Shown piece by piece: positions 1-9,100 of a stretch of DNA of 64,000 nt (the stretch's first letter is position 1; every line of letters starts with the position of its first letter). The notes beneath the pieces were generated by a model. It searched no databases, had not been told where the DNA came from, and saw only the letters and a list, made by a program, of their open reading frames with translations. The position numbers were made by a program, and so were the translations under genes. The DNA is taken from assembly GCA_019694835.1 (NCBI GenBank), contig JAIBBE010000040.1, forward strand, positions 1-64,000. The letters run 5' to 3'. The DNA is from Fimbriimonadaceae bacterium. Lineage in GTDB: Bacteria; Armatimonadota; Fimbriimonadia; Fimbriimonadales; Fimbriimonadaceae.

Positions 1-34
1 GCAATGCAAGCATGACTTAGTTTGCCACACCAGC

Positions 35-139
35 CCCGTACCGCTGGCGTCCCGCCGGCAGACGCCCGGGTATCGCTTGCACGAGAGGGTTGGACGTCTT
101 ATGAAAGTCCGCGTGCCGGCGGGACGCCAGCGGTACGGG
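35..139. repeat. R1 inverted repeat pair (BIME-like)
   Basis: Two 26-bp copies in opposite orientation (35-60 and 114-139) are exact reverse complements. Each copy contains the hairpin GCTGGCG-TCC-CGCCGGC. The 53 bp between them carries no gene. The same unit recurs at 8427, 8562, 62944 and 62995. It lies just past the 3' end of pdxH. Confidence 0.85.
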
Positions 140-145
140 CCGGGC

Positions 146-784
146 CTAGGGCGCAAGTCGCTGGATCACCCACGCCTCGTCGCTCCGCACGTAAACGAGG
201 CGATCGTGGAGGCGAGCCGGACGGCCTTGCCAGAACTCGAAGCGGTTCGGAACGAGGCGGTAGCCGCCCCAGTTGCTGGGCCTCGCGATGTCGTCTGGAT
301 GGATACGCCCGTACTCAGCCATCGCTGCGTCAAGTTCGGCCCGAGATTCGATCTCCCGGCTCTGCGGACTCGAGGCCGAAGCAAGCTGGCTTTCGCGAGG
401 ACGGCTTGCGAAATACGCGTCGGACTCCTCCGAACTCACCTTCTCCACAAGACCCTCGACCCGCACCTGCCGCTCCATCGCGCCCCACCAAAAGCAGACC
501 GACGCCTGCGGATTCGAGGCCAGATCGCGACCTTTCTGGCTCTCGTAGTTCGTGAAGAAGGTCAGCCCGCGGGCGTCGAGGCCGCGAAGCAGGACGATGC
601 GGCTGTGTGGCTGGCCCGACTCGTCAACGGTGGACAGGCACATCGCGTTCGGCTCGATCACACCTTCCGACATGGCCTCCTCAATCCAGCGTCGAAGCTG
701 AACGATGGGATCAGGATCGAGGTGTTCGGCTTCGAGATCGGCCCGTTCGTAGCTTGCTCGAACGCCCAGATACGCGTCGCTCAT
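146..784 (-). CDS. pdxH: Pyridoxamine/pyridoxine 5'-phosphate oxidase
   Basis: This is the FMN-dependent cytosolic oxidase that makes pyridoxal 5'-phosphate, the last step of vitamin B6 synthesis and salvage. The 212 residues match the usual length. Family blocks are visible: SRIVLLRG, FFTNYESQKGRDL (FMN phosphate binding), RQVRVEG, SQLASASSPQS, and the C-terminal RFEFWQGRPARLHDR substrate block. It starts 6 nt after the queF stop, so it is probably the last gene of a VKOR-mnmA-queF-pdxH transcript. Confidence 0.95.
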   Translation of the reverse strand: MSDAYLGVRASYERADLEAEHLDPDPIVQLRRWIEEAMSEGVIEPNAMCLSTVDESGQPHSRIVLLRGLDARGLTFFTNYESQKGRDLASNPQASVCFWWGAMERQVRVEGLVEKVSSEESDAYFASRPRESQLASASSPQSREIESRAELDAAMAEYGRIHPDDIARPSNWGGYRLVPNRFEFWQGRPARLHDRLVYVRSDEAWVIQRLAP

Positions 785-790
785 CGCCGG

Positions 791-1141
791 TTAACTCGGC
801 CTCGCACCGGTCTCCGCGACGATCACGCTCGAAATGCCCCCCCGGACGTTGAACCGCCCGGTCACACGCATCCACCTAGGCTGGCAGGCTGAGCTGAGTT
901 CATCGAGCAGGCGATTCACGACACCTTCGTAGAAAATACCCTGATCGCGGAAGCTGAAATAGTACAGTTTGAGGGCCTTTAGTTCTACACAGGCTTGATC
1001 TGGAATGTAGTCGAGCTCAATGGTCGCAAAATCGGGCTGTCCGGTTTTCGGACAGACGCTCGTGAACTCGGGGCAAATGTGCGAAATGACGTAGTTGCGC
1101 TGCGGGGCAGGATTGGGGAAGGTCTCGATGTCGACGGCCAC
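791..1141 (-). CDS. queF: NADPH-dependent 7-cyano-7-deazaguanine (preQ0) reductase, short type
   Basis: QueF reduces preQ0 to preQ1 in queuosine tRNA modification. The 116-residue length fits the unimodular subfamily. The catalytic Cys30 ([12 protein letters not shown]) and Asp37 are present, as is the substrate/NADPH motif around [15 protein letters not shown]. It lies 23 nt downstream of mnmA, another tRNA-modification gene, and 6 nt upstream of pdxH. No preQ1 riboswitch fits in the short upstream gap. Confidence 0.95.
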   Translation of the reverse strand: MAVDIETFPNPAPQRNYVISHICPEFTSVCPKTGQPDFATIELDYIPDQACVELKALKLYYFSFRDQGIFYEGVVNRLLDELSSACQPRWMRVTGRFNVRGGISSVIVAETGARPS

Positions 1142-1164
1142 AACCAGATGGTACCGGAACGACG

Positions 1165-2232
1165 CTACGCGATCTTGCCGCCGCCGACGACGGTCTGGCC
1201 CAAATACGCGACCGCGATCTGGCCCGGCGTGATGGCCCGCACCGGCTCATCGAAGACGATGCGATCCGGATAGAGCCGCCCCTTTTGGGGCTCCATGTTG
1301 TAGCGGATCTTCGCCGTCACCCGAAGCGGCAGGCGGCCGGCAAAGGCGGGATTGATGGTCAAGTCAGGGATGATCACTTCGCGGGACAGCAGCGAGTCAA
1401 CCTCGCCAACCACGACGCGGTTCTCCGCCCGATCCAAGCGAATGACGAACAAGGGACGGCCATGCCGAGCCGTGACGCCGATGCCTTTTCGCTGTCCAAC
1501 CGTATAGCCTGCGACCCCCGCATGCTGGCCGATGACCGCTCCGGCCTCGTCGACGATTTCTCCTTCCGAGAACATCTCCGGGCGCTCTTTGGCGAGAAAC
1601 TGGGCGTAGCCCCCCGCCTCCGAGACGAAGCAGATTTCCTGCGAGTCCGGCTTGTGGGCGACGGGCAATCCGTGCTCCTCCGCGAGCCGACGGGTCTCGG
1701 CCTTGGAGCCGAGCTCACCGAGCGGAAACAACGTTCTGCTTAACTGTTCCTGGTCGAGCATATACAAAACGTAGCTCTGATCCTTGATACCGCCCTTGGC
1801 TCGCATCAGGCGAAGGTGCCCAGCGCGGTCGCGACGAATGCGCGCGTAATGGCCTGTCGCCAGGTAGTCGCAGCCGAGTTCATGCATCTTGGCGAGGAGG
1901 GCATCGAACTTGACGGCCTTATTGCACTGCACACACGGATTCGGCGTGCGACCGGCCGCGTACTCGTCGATGAAGTCCTGAATCACGGTCTCGCGGAAGG
2001 CGTCCTTGAAGTTGACGACATAGAAGGGGATGTCGAGGATTCGGGCGACCCGGCGCGCATCCTCGACCGCGCCCAGTGAGCAGCATCCGGAGTGGCGAGG
2101 ATCACGCTGGCTCTCCTGCCAGATCTGCATGGTCACGCCGATGACGTCATAGCCGCGCCGCTTGAGAATCGCGGCGACGACACTGCTATCGACGCCCCCC
2201 GACATCGCAACCAAGACGCTCGGACGGGCCAT
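1165..2232 (-). CDS. mnmA: tRNA-specific 2-thiouridylase
   Basis: MnmA thiolates U34 of tRNA-Lys, -Glu and -Gln with ATP and sulfur relayed from a cysteine desulfurase. The 355-residue protein has the PP-loop SGGVDSS (11-17). The catalytic cysteines are Cys100 (TPNPCVQCN) and Cys201 (DSQEICFV), followed by the C-terminal beta-barrel. Its start lies 3 nt from the stop of the VKOR-DsbA gene, so the two are almost certainly co-transcribed. Confidence 0.96.
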   Translation of the reverse strand: MARPSVLVAMSGGVDSSVVAAILKRRGYDVIGVTMQIWQESQRDPRHSGCCSLGAVEDARRVARILDIPFYVVNFKDAFRETVIQDFIDEYAAGRTPNPCVQCNKAVKFDALLAKMHELGCDYLATGHYARIRRDRAGHLRLMRAKGGIKDQSYVLYMLDQEQLSRTLFPLGELGSKAETRRLAEEHGLPVAHKPDSQEICFVSEAGGYAQFLAKERPEMFSEGEIVDEAGAVIGQHAGVAGYTVGQRKGIGVTARHGRPLFVIRLDRAENRVVVGEVDSLLSREVIIPDLTINPAFAGRLPLRVTAKIRYNMEPQKGRLYPDRIVFDEPVRAITPGQIAVAYLGQTVVGGGKIA

Positions 2233-2234
2233 CG

Positions 2235-3371
2235 CTACTTCTTCGTGCCGAGCACGTGCTCCTTGATGGGCGACGACATGAGCACGTTCATGACGTTGGA
2301 GTTCCGGGCCAGAACGGGATTTTCGCCTTTAGCGAAGATGATGAAGCTCGGGGTTTCGTTGATGCCGTTGGCCTCTCCGAGTTTGAGGCTCTTCGTCACG
2401 GGATCAAGGAGTTTGTCATCCGACTCCCCCAGCCGCTTGCGCGCTTCTTCGGGGTCCAAGCCGATACGGGCAAGCACGTTCAAGATTTGGTCGAGACTGC
2501 CAAAATTGGTGACTTCACCCTCGAACATCTTATCGATGAACTCCCAGTACTTGCCTTTCTCGGCCGCATACTCGGAGCACAGGGCGGCACTGAGGCTCAG
2601 CTCGTGGCCCTTCTTCTCGAACAGCGGGAAGTTCCTGAAGGCAAGGCGCACCGTGTCGGGATTCTTCCTCTGAAAGTCGCGGATGATCGGCGAGGTGGTG
2701 CGGCACGCGCCGCAGTAGAAATCGGCGAATTCGACGATGGTGACCGGAGCGTCCTTGGGGCCGATGAAATAGGCCTCGTTCGGCACGACCAACTCGATGC
2801 CTGGATTGGCAGCGATGACCTCGCCCGGTGCCCGTGTTTTGCCGATCTGAACTCCGATCAGCGCACCCAGGGCCCCCAGCGCCAGGACCGCAGACGCCAG
2901 GTAGGTGACCTTGTCGATGGGGTTGCCGGGCAGACTCTCGATGTCGTCACGCTGAGCGAGCAGACCCATAAACACGAGGGTCAGGATCATGATCGCGGCG
3001 CTGGAAATGCACCAGTCGCACTTCGCCCCGATAATGACGAAGGAAACGTACTGGAGATAAATGCTGACCGCCGCCCCGACTCCAGAGACGAGCAATCCGA
3101 CTTTCACGACCGGCTTGATGCGATCGACGCTTGGGTAGGTTCGGATCGCAGCGAGAATCGCCAAGAGCGAGTATCCGGCAAACCCAAAAAGAGCAACGGG
3201 GATGCCGAACCACTGAGAGCGGGGATCGCTGGCGACTTGCGCACACCCCCCCTTGCCCACACCGCAGGGAACCTGAATGTTCATGAAGTGGGCGATGGTC
3301 AGGAAGCCAGCAACAAAAATGCCCGCCCAGGCAAGGGCAGTTAAGACGCGATTGAGCGCATGGGTGCTCAC
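2235..3371 (-). CDS. VKOR-DsbA fusion, disulfide-bond formation protein
   Basis: The protein couples a quinone-linked vitamin K epoxide reductase domain to a thioredoxin-fold oxidase, making disulfides in exported proteins. The membrane VKOR part (about 1-180) has loop cysteines Cys36 and Cys43 and the CDWC active site (118-121). The DsbA-like part (about 195-378) has CGAC (220-223) and the cis-Pro segment ETPSFII. The GTG start lies 6 nt after a TATAAT hexamer with no Shine-Dalgarno, so a leaderless mRNA is likely. Such fusions are known in several phyla. No DsbB homologue is seen nearby. Confidence 0.93.
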   Translation of the reverse strand: MSTHALNRVLTALAWAGIFVAGFLTIAHFMNIQVPCGVGKGGCAQVASDPRSQWFGIPVALFGFAGYSLLAILAAIRTYPSVDRIKPVVKVGLLVSGVGAAVSIYLQYVSFVIIGAKCDWCISSAAIMILTLVFMGLLAQRDDIESLPGNPIDKVTYLASAVLALGALGALIGVQIGKTRAPGEVIAANPGIELVVPNEAYFIGPKDAPVTIVEFADFYCGACRTTSPIIRDFQRKNPDTVRLAFRNFPLFEKKGHELSLSAALCSEYAAEKGKYWEFIDKMFEGEVTNFGSLDQILNVLARIGLDPEEARKRLGESDDKLLDPVTKSLKLGEANGINETPSFIIFAKGENPVLARNSNVMNVLMSSPIKEHVLGTKK

Positions 3372-3377
3372 AGGCTG

Positions 3378-3383
3378 ATTATA
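3378..3383 (-). promoter_or_regulatory. Probable -10 element of a leaderless VKOR-mnmA-queF-pdxH transcript
   Basis: TATAAT on the minus strand ends 6 nt before the GTG start at 3371, so transcription would begin at about the start codon. No convincing -35 sequence is present. The same spacing is seen before several other genes of the window. Confidence 0.5.
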
Positions 3384-3440
3384 CGTGCGCCCCGCCCTTC
3401 GCGGTTCGCGATGAACTCGTCATTCCGATGCTCAACCAGG

Positions 3441-4829
3441 TCATATCAATTCGAAGGAGTCGCCCTGGGCTGGAATCATCGTCTTCCATCCTAGCTGGCT
3501 CTCGATCTTCTCCTGCAAAGCCTCCTGTGCGGGCGGCTCGCCGTGGACGAGGAAGGTCATCTTTGGCGGTGTCTTGAAGTTCGCCAGCCAGTCGAGCATC
3601 TCCTGGTAGTCGGCATGCGCTGAAAGCGACCCGATCTTCTCGATCTTCGCTCGGACCGGCACTTCCATGCCGTGGATCTCGACAACCTCGTTGCCGTCCA
3701 CGATCTTCCGGCCCAAGGTACCCATCGCTTGGAAGCCCGTGAAGAGCACGATGGTCGACGGATCGCCGAGGCGGTGTTTGAGGTGGTGCACCACGCGTCC
3801 GCCGCTGGCCATACCGCTGCCGGAGATGATCACCATCGGCCCACGCCGACTGTTGAGCGCCTTCGACTGGCTGGCATCGCGGATGTACTCGAGGTAATCC
3901 GGCTGGAGCGGATCTTCTCCCTCCTTGATCGCCAGGCGCATGTCGCTGTCGTGGTCTTCCTTGATCCGGCGATAAACCTCGGTTGTGCTTGCCGCCATCG
4001 GGCTGTCGATGAAGACCGGGATGCGCGGCAGCCTTCCCTCTAATTGGAGGCAATGGATGTTGTACAGAAGGTCCTGCGTGCGCCCGATCGCAAAGCTGGG
4101 GACAATGACGGTTCCACCGGTCTCCCACGCTTCCCGGAGCACCCGTTCCAAGATGTCTTCTGCCTTATCGGTGGGGTGGCGGCGGTCGCCGTAGGTGCTC
4201 TCGATGACGAGGTACTCGCTGAAGTCGACCTTGGTGGGGTCGGTGATGATGGGGGTGTTGTACCGACCCAGGTCGCCCGACATCAGAATCCGCTCACCGT
4301 TCGGGAAGTACATTTCGACGAAAGCCGAACCCAGAATGTGGCCCGCGGGCATGTAGCGCCAGTTGTAGCCCCCCCCGATGTCGCGCGACTCGTAGTAGTG
4401 CACCGGCTCCATCAGTTTCAGCGCCTCGTAGGCGTCCTTCTCGGTGTACAGGGGCAGCGCGGGCTTGTGGTTCGTATAGCCGTGCTTGTTGGCGAAGCGG
4501 GCGTCTTCTTCCTGAATCCGGCCGCTGTCCGGGAGCGCGATTCGGCATAAGGCGATGGTTCCCGGCGTCGCGAAGATCTTGCCTCGGTAGCCGTTGGCGA
4601 CCAAACGCGGCAGGTAGCCGATGTGGTCGTTGTGAGCATGGGTCAGGATGATCTGGTCGATGTCGGCGGGGGCAAAGGGGAACGGCTGCCAGTTCCGGTC
4701 GCGCAGCTCGCGTCCGCCTTGGAAGAGTCCGCAGTCGATGAGGACGTTCTTATTGCCCAGTCGAAGCATATGCCGCGATCCGGTGACGGTCTGTGCCGCG
4801 CCGAGAAAAGTGATGCTCTGGCTCACCAT
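3441..4829 (-). CDS. Metallo-beta-lactamase / beta-CASP RNase (CPSF-like)
   Basis: This is a zinc-dependent ribonuclease-like protein of 462 residues, probably acting on RNA ends in the cytosol. The metal motif HAHNDH is at 64-69. Further ligands lie in SGDLGRY and in the RMMBL segment SAHADYQEML. The beta-CASP region shows ESTYGDRRHP, PSFAIGRTQDLLYN and SGSGMASGGR. A C-terminal LVHGEP completes the fold. It resembles the TTHA0252-type stand-alone enzymes rather than RNase J. The substrate cannot be read from the sequence. Confidence 0.9.
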   Translation of the reverse strand: MVSQSITFLGAAQTVTGSRHMLRLGNKNVLIDCGLFQGGRELRDRNWQPFPFAPADIDQIILTHAHNDHIGYLPRLVANGYRGKIFATPGTIALCRIALPDSGRIQEEDARFANKHGYTNHKPALPLYTEKDAYEALKLMEPVHYYESRDIGGGYNWRYMPAGHILGSAFVEMYFPNGERILMSGDLGRYNTPIITDPTKVDFSEYLVIESTYGDRRHPTDKAEDILERVLREAWETGGTVIVPSFAIGRTQDLLYNIHCLQLEGRLPRIPVFIDSPMAASTTEVYRRIKEDHDSDMRLAIKEGEDPLQPDYLEYIRDASQSKALNSRRGPMVIISGSGMASGGRVVHHLKHRLGDPSTIVLFTGFQAMGTLGRKIVDGNEVVEIHGMEVPVRAKIEKIGSLSAHADYQEMLDWLANFKTPPKMTFLVHGEPPAQEALQEKIESQLGWKTMIPAQGDSFELI

Positions 4830-4848
4830 GGGAGTATGACGGAAGTGC

Positions 4849-5358
4849 TTAGGGTACGTCTTCGTTGGAAACCGAGTTGCTCGTCAGCCTCTTTCCGTCG
4901 ACTTCGACCAACTTGAAATCCGGGAGAAACCAGTGTTCTGTTGGGTTGCGGGGATTCACAAGAAGCCATATCGGTTGGTAGAGGTCGATGGCGCTTGTCA
5001 GCGCCGTGACCTTCAGTTCACCCTTAACCGTCGCTCCTTGCCATTCGTAACTGAAAGTAAGAACCAGCACTGAACCCGGCTGAGGAGCGATGTTCTGGAC
5101 CTGCAATAACTTCGCCTCGACAAGAGGCCAGTTACGGAGGGCCTCCCGTTCCTCGAGGTACCTGCCCTGCACTGAACGTGCCCAGAGCGGAATCATGATC
5201 ACCAGTCCAATGCCGACCCAGTGCCAGCCTTGACTAAGGAGAAATCCGGCGACGAAGGCGCCAATCGCTAGAGCCGCAAAGACGACTTGTCCTCCCATGG
5301 ACTCCATCTTTCCGTACTTCGTCCAAGTGACGGATCGGGGAGGCTCAGGAAGGTTCAT
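4849..5358 (-). CDS. Small two-helix membrane protein, paralogue of the next gene upstream
   Basis: I do not recognise a named family. The 169-residue protein has a short N-terminal segment (NLPEPPRS), two membrane helices (about 25-65) and a soluble C-terminal half with alternating strands. The helix end VIMIPL, a middle segment around KLLQVQN, and IWLLVN all have counterparts in the adjacent protein encoded from 5887. Its start overlaps that gene by 14 nt, so the two are translated from one mRNA. The pattern of two helices plus a beta domain resembles DUF3592-type proteins, but this is a guess. Confidence 0.75.
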   Translation of the reverse strand: MNLPEPPRSVTWTKYGKMESMGGQVVFAALAIGAFVAGFLLSQGWHWVGIGLVIMIPLWARSVQGRYLEEREALRNWPLVEAKLLQVQNIAPQPGSVLVLTFSYEWQGATVKGELKVTALTSAIDLYQPIWLLVNPRNPTEHWFLPDFKLVEVDGKRLTSNSVSNEDVP

Positions 5359-5887
5359 GGGCTAGTGGATCATCTGCATCATCCAAATGCGGAAGCTTGT
5401 TGAGGTTCATGGAATTGCTAAGGCCTCTGGGGTCAACTTCCACGAAAGTGAGCCCATCGAGAATCCTGTACTCCTTACCCTTTTCTCGATTCACTAGGAG
5501 CCAAACAGGAACCTTGAGGTCAACCGGAGTACTATCTCTGACTGCCTTCGTAGCTTCGTGGGCCCGACCGTTCCACTGGTAGGAAAGAAAGAGTGTTACC
5601 TGACTGTTTTCTCCACCGGAGTTTTGAACTTTAGTGACTTCGGCTGGGACCAAATGCCAATGCCGCAGGATCTGCTGCTGGCTGCGGAGTTGTTCACGAA
5701 CGCTCATTGCAACCAGCGGAATCATGATCACTAGGGGGAAACCGGCCCACATCCAGCCCGGGTGAACGAAGAAGCTCGCCGTGAAGGCTGCGATCGCGAG
5801 CAATGCGACGAAGGCCTGGGCGCCAAAGAGGCACCACCCATAGTTTTTCGAGGGTCTCGTCGGTCGGGGTGGGTCGGGCAGGTTCAA
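5345..5887 (-). CDS. Small two-helix membrane protein, tandem paralogue
   Basis: This protein of unknown function has the same architecture as its downstream neighbour: a NLPDPPRP N-terminus, two helices ending in VIMIPL, then a beta-rich domain with KVQN and VWLLVN. I prefer the TTG at 5887, which aligns with the MNLPEPP start of the paralogue. An ATG at 5914 would add nine residues. It overlaps the downstream gene by 14 nt. A recent tandem duplication followed by divergence is the simplest origin. Confidence 0.72.
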   Translation of the reverse strand: MNLPDPPRPTRPSKNYGWCLFGAQAFVALLAIAAFTASFFVHPGWMWAGFPLVIMIPLVAMSVREQLRSQQQILRHWHLVPAEVTKVQNSGGENSQVTLFLSYQWNGRAHEATKAVRDSTPVDLKVPVWLLVNREKGKEYRILDGLTFVEVDPRGLSNSMNLNKLPHLDDADDPLAHEPS

Positions 5888-6114
5888 AGGGTCAGTTCTC
5901 CGAATTCGACGCAAAAAAAGCTGAGGTCAGCGAGTCTGAGCCGATTCTAGCACTGGGTTAGGCCATAGGGCCATTGCGCAGTTGAAGCGTCGGGCTGAGC
6001 CCTTGGACAATTCAATGGAGTTAGGACAAATCAGCCCGATCAGTCCGATATGTCCTATGAGTCCAAACATCCCTGGCTGGCGATGCCACGGGAATCGGAT
6101 ACCATGACTTCACC
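5888..6114. other. Intergenic region, no gene seen
   Basis: About 200 bp lies between divergent genes. It holds no convincing reading frame or strong hairpin. TACCAT lies 9 nt before the ATG at 6115 and could serve as a weak -10 sequence for the large plus-strand gene. Confidence 0.4.
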
Positions 6115-9100
6115 ATGGCTTTCCTTGCAATCCTCACCCTGATTGGCCTCCAAACCCAAAGCCTCAAATCGCCCCTAGACTTTGCCAAACGAGAGCTTGC
6201 GATTGCGGCGGGAGCCAGAAGGGGAGACATTGACCTCGTCGTCCAACCCGGCAAGCAGCGAGAGGCCTACACGATCCAAGCGAAGAACGGCAAGGTGCGG
6301 ATCATCGGAACCGACCAAACCGGCGCGATGTACGGCGCGTTCGAGTTCGCCGAGCGGCTGCGTAACGAGGGTGAGAAAGCGTGGGCGACGAACGCAACCG
6401 GCAGTCCGTACCTCGCCGAGCGCGGGCTCAACTTGTTCACGACCCTGCCTTGGGACTACCAGAAGAACGACACGGACTACGACCCCGCCGCTCTCACCGA
6501 CCCGAATCGCTGGTGGTTCCAAAACGACGACTACTGGACCACGCTCCTCGACCTCATGGCGAAGAGCCGCCTCAACTGGCTCGACATCCACGGCATGTGG
6601 GATGTCAGCGTCACCGATGCCCCGAACCTGTATGCCTACTTTGTTACCTCGCCCTCCTTCCCGAAAGTCGGCGTGTCAGATGCGATCAAGAAGAAGAACC
6701 TCGACCGCCTGAACAAGGTCATCACGATGGCCCACCAGCGCGGGATCAAGGTGTCGCTGATGGCCTACCAGGCTAGCATGCGCATCCCCCAGAACCCCAA
6801 TCCGCCCTATCCCAACGACGAGGCGACGGTCTACAAGTACACGAAAGAGGTCGTCGAGCAGATGATCCGCCGCGCGCCGGGGCTGGACGCCATCGGGTTC
6901 CGGATCGGCGAGAGCGGCAAAGGCGAGTCGTTCTTCAAATGCTACGGCGAGGCGGTCAAGGCGAGCGGCCGCGACATTCCCCTCATCACCCGCTCGTGGA
7001 TCACAACCAAGCAAAACGTCCTCCCCCTGGCGAGGGCCTCGAAGGACTTCACCGTCGAGATCAAATACAACGGCGAGCAATGGGGCGCACCGTACATGGT
7101 CGCCGGTGGACGAGTCGCGAACTGGTACAGCTACTCGTTCGAGGACTACCTTTCGGACAGCGGGGTACGGGAAACGGACGGCGGGGTTCGGGGGAAGGTC
7201 GACCCGAATTCCGCTCCCCGCTCCCCGCTCCCCGTCCCCCGCGCACTCAAGATGTGGCCCGGAAATCTCGCCGAGCACAGCGAGCGCTGGCCCGCCCAGC
7301 CCTACAAGATCGTGTGGCAGGTCCGCGCCAACGGCACCCACCGCATCTTCCCCTTCTACAACCCCGACTGGGTACGCCGCTCGATTCAGTGCATGAAGAT
7401 CGGCACTGCCACGGGCTACACGATCGAGGGGGCGGATGCCTATTATCCCAAATCCCCCGACTACTACCTCGCGAATCCTGCCGACAAGGCCTTCACATGG
7501 ATTCACCAGCGCGATGAGATGTATTGGAAGACCTGGGGCCGCCTCGGTTACGACCCTACGGTGAAGGACAAGGTGTTTGACGCTGAAGCGAAGCGGATGC
7601 TGGACTCGAGCGAACTGGTGGACGCGTGGAAGCGCGCGTCCACCCTAGTCGCCAAGGCCTTCATGGGCTTCAGCCTCGGCCCCGACCATCGCAGCCATGC
7701 GCCCGAACTCGAATGGAGCGGAGATTCCAACGCGTTCATCCAGGGCCAGGGCTTTGATAGCCACGCCTATATGCCGATCAACGAGATGTTCGCGAACCGA
7801 TTAACCGGTGGACTCGACTCGCGCATGACACTCCTGCAGCTTGCCGATGAATTGCTCGCCGACGTTCGCCAGATTCCCAATCTGTCGTCCTACGCGTCGT
7901 CGAGCAACTTGGAGGCGAAGGAGATTGCGAACGCCGTCAGCTTGCAGACTGCGCTTGGCAAGTACTACGCCTATCGCTTCCGGTCCGCCGCGCAGGTTGC
8001 GGGGACCGAATCGGGAGTCTACGAACACCGCGAGGGACTGTCCGAGCTTCCGTTTGCTGTCGCTGCTCAGGCCTTTGGCCTGCTCGCGACGAACCCTGCG
8101 TACCGCCCATTCACCGAGCGGCTTCGGATGCATACGAACACCTTCCGGTGGGCCGATGAAGAGAAGAAGGTCCAAGCCGAATCCAACCGGGTGAACGGAA
8201 TGCCCCTGAAAATCCACGATCCGGCGGAACAAGTCGTGTCCCCGGGTGGAGTCGCAGGCAAGTTGACCTGGCAACCGGACGGGAAGGAAATCGTGTGCCA
8301 ACTCGACGTCGGCCCCGACTCCCCTCTCCTGCGCCCAAAGGACTTTGCCATCGGTGGCAGTCGTGGCGGAGGAGAGGGGTTGGGGGAGAGGTCAAGGCGA
8401 GAGTCCTCAGTCACGGAGAGATCCGATGCCGGCGGGACGCCAGCGGTACTTGGCTCCCCTCTCCTGCGCCCAAAGGACTTTGCCATCGGAGGCAGTCGTG
8501 GCGGAGGAGAGGGGCTGGGGGAGAGGTCAAGGCGAGAGTTCTCACTCACGGAGAGATCCGATGCCGGCGGGACGCCAGCGGTACTTGGCTCCCCTCTCCT
8601 GCGCCCAAAGGACTTTGCCATCGGAGGCAGTCGTGGCGGAGGAGAGGGGTTGGGGGAGAGGTCAAGGCGAGAGTCCTCACTCACCGAGATGTCTTACGCT
8701 GGCACGAACCATCCAGCGGCTACCAATGCGCTGACGAAAGACGCACAACGCGCATGGCTGCTCATCAAGCCGCTGCCAAGTTCAACCTACTTCCACCGGG
8801 TGCCGATGAAGCGAGTCGGAGATTGTTTCGAAGTCCGGGTAAGGCGGGAGCCCTCTGGCTATGCGATTGCCGCCGAGGCAGATTTTGGCGACCGGATCGT
8901 TCGCTATCCGCATGCCCGAACTGAAATGCCGTTCCTCTACGTGCCGAGCCTCAGCGCCCCCACCCCCCAAATCTACAATGCCGATGAGGCGATGCGCTAC
9001 TTCGATCCGAAGAGCATCGATCCCAAGAACTACGGCGGCATGTTGATCGGCACACGCGCCGGGGGCTTCTTCTCGCGCTTCGACAACGCCACCAAACGAA

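Noticed and set aside
1141..1164. preQ1 riboswitch before queF
   Set aside because: Only 23 nt separate mnmA and queF, which is too short for the aptamer plus expression platform.
8320..8724. CRISPR-like array
   Set aside because: The units are contiguous 135-bp tandem repeats with no unique spacers and no cas genes nearby.
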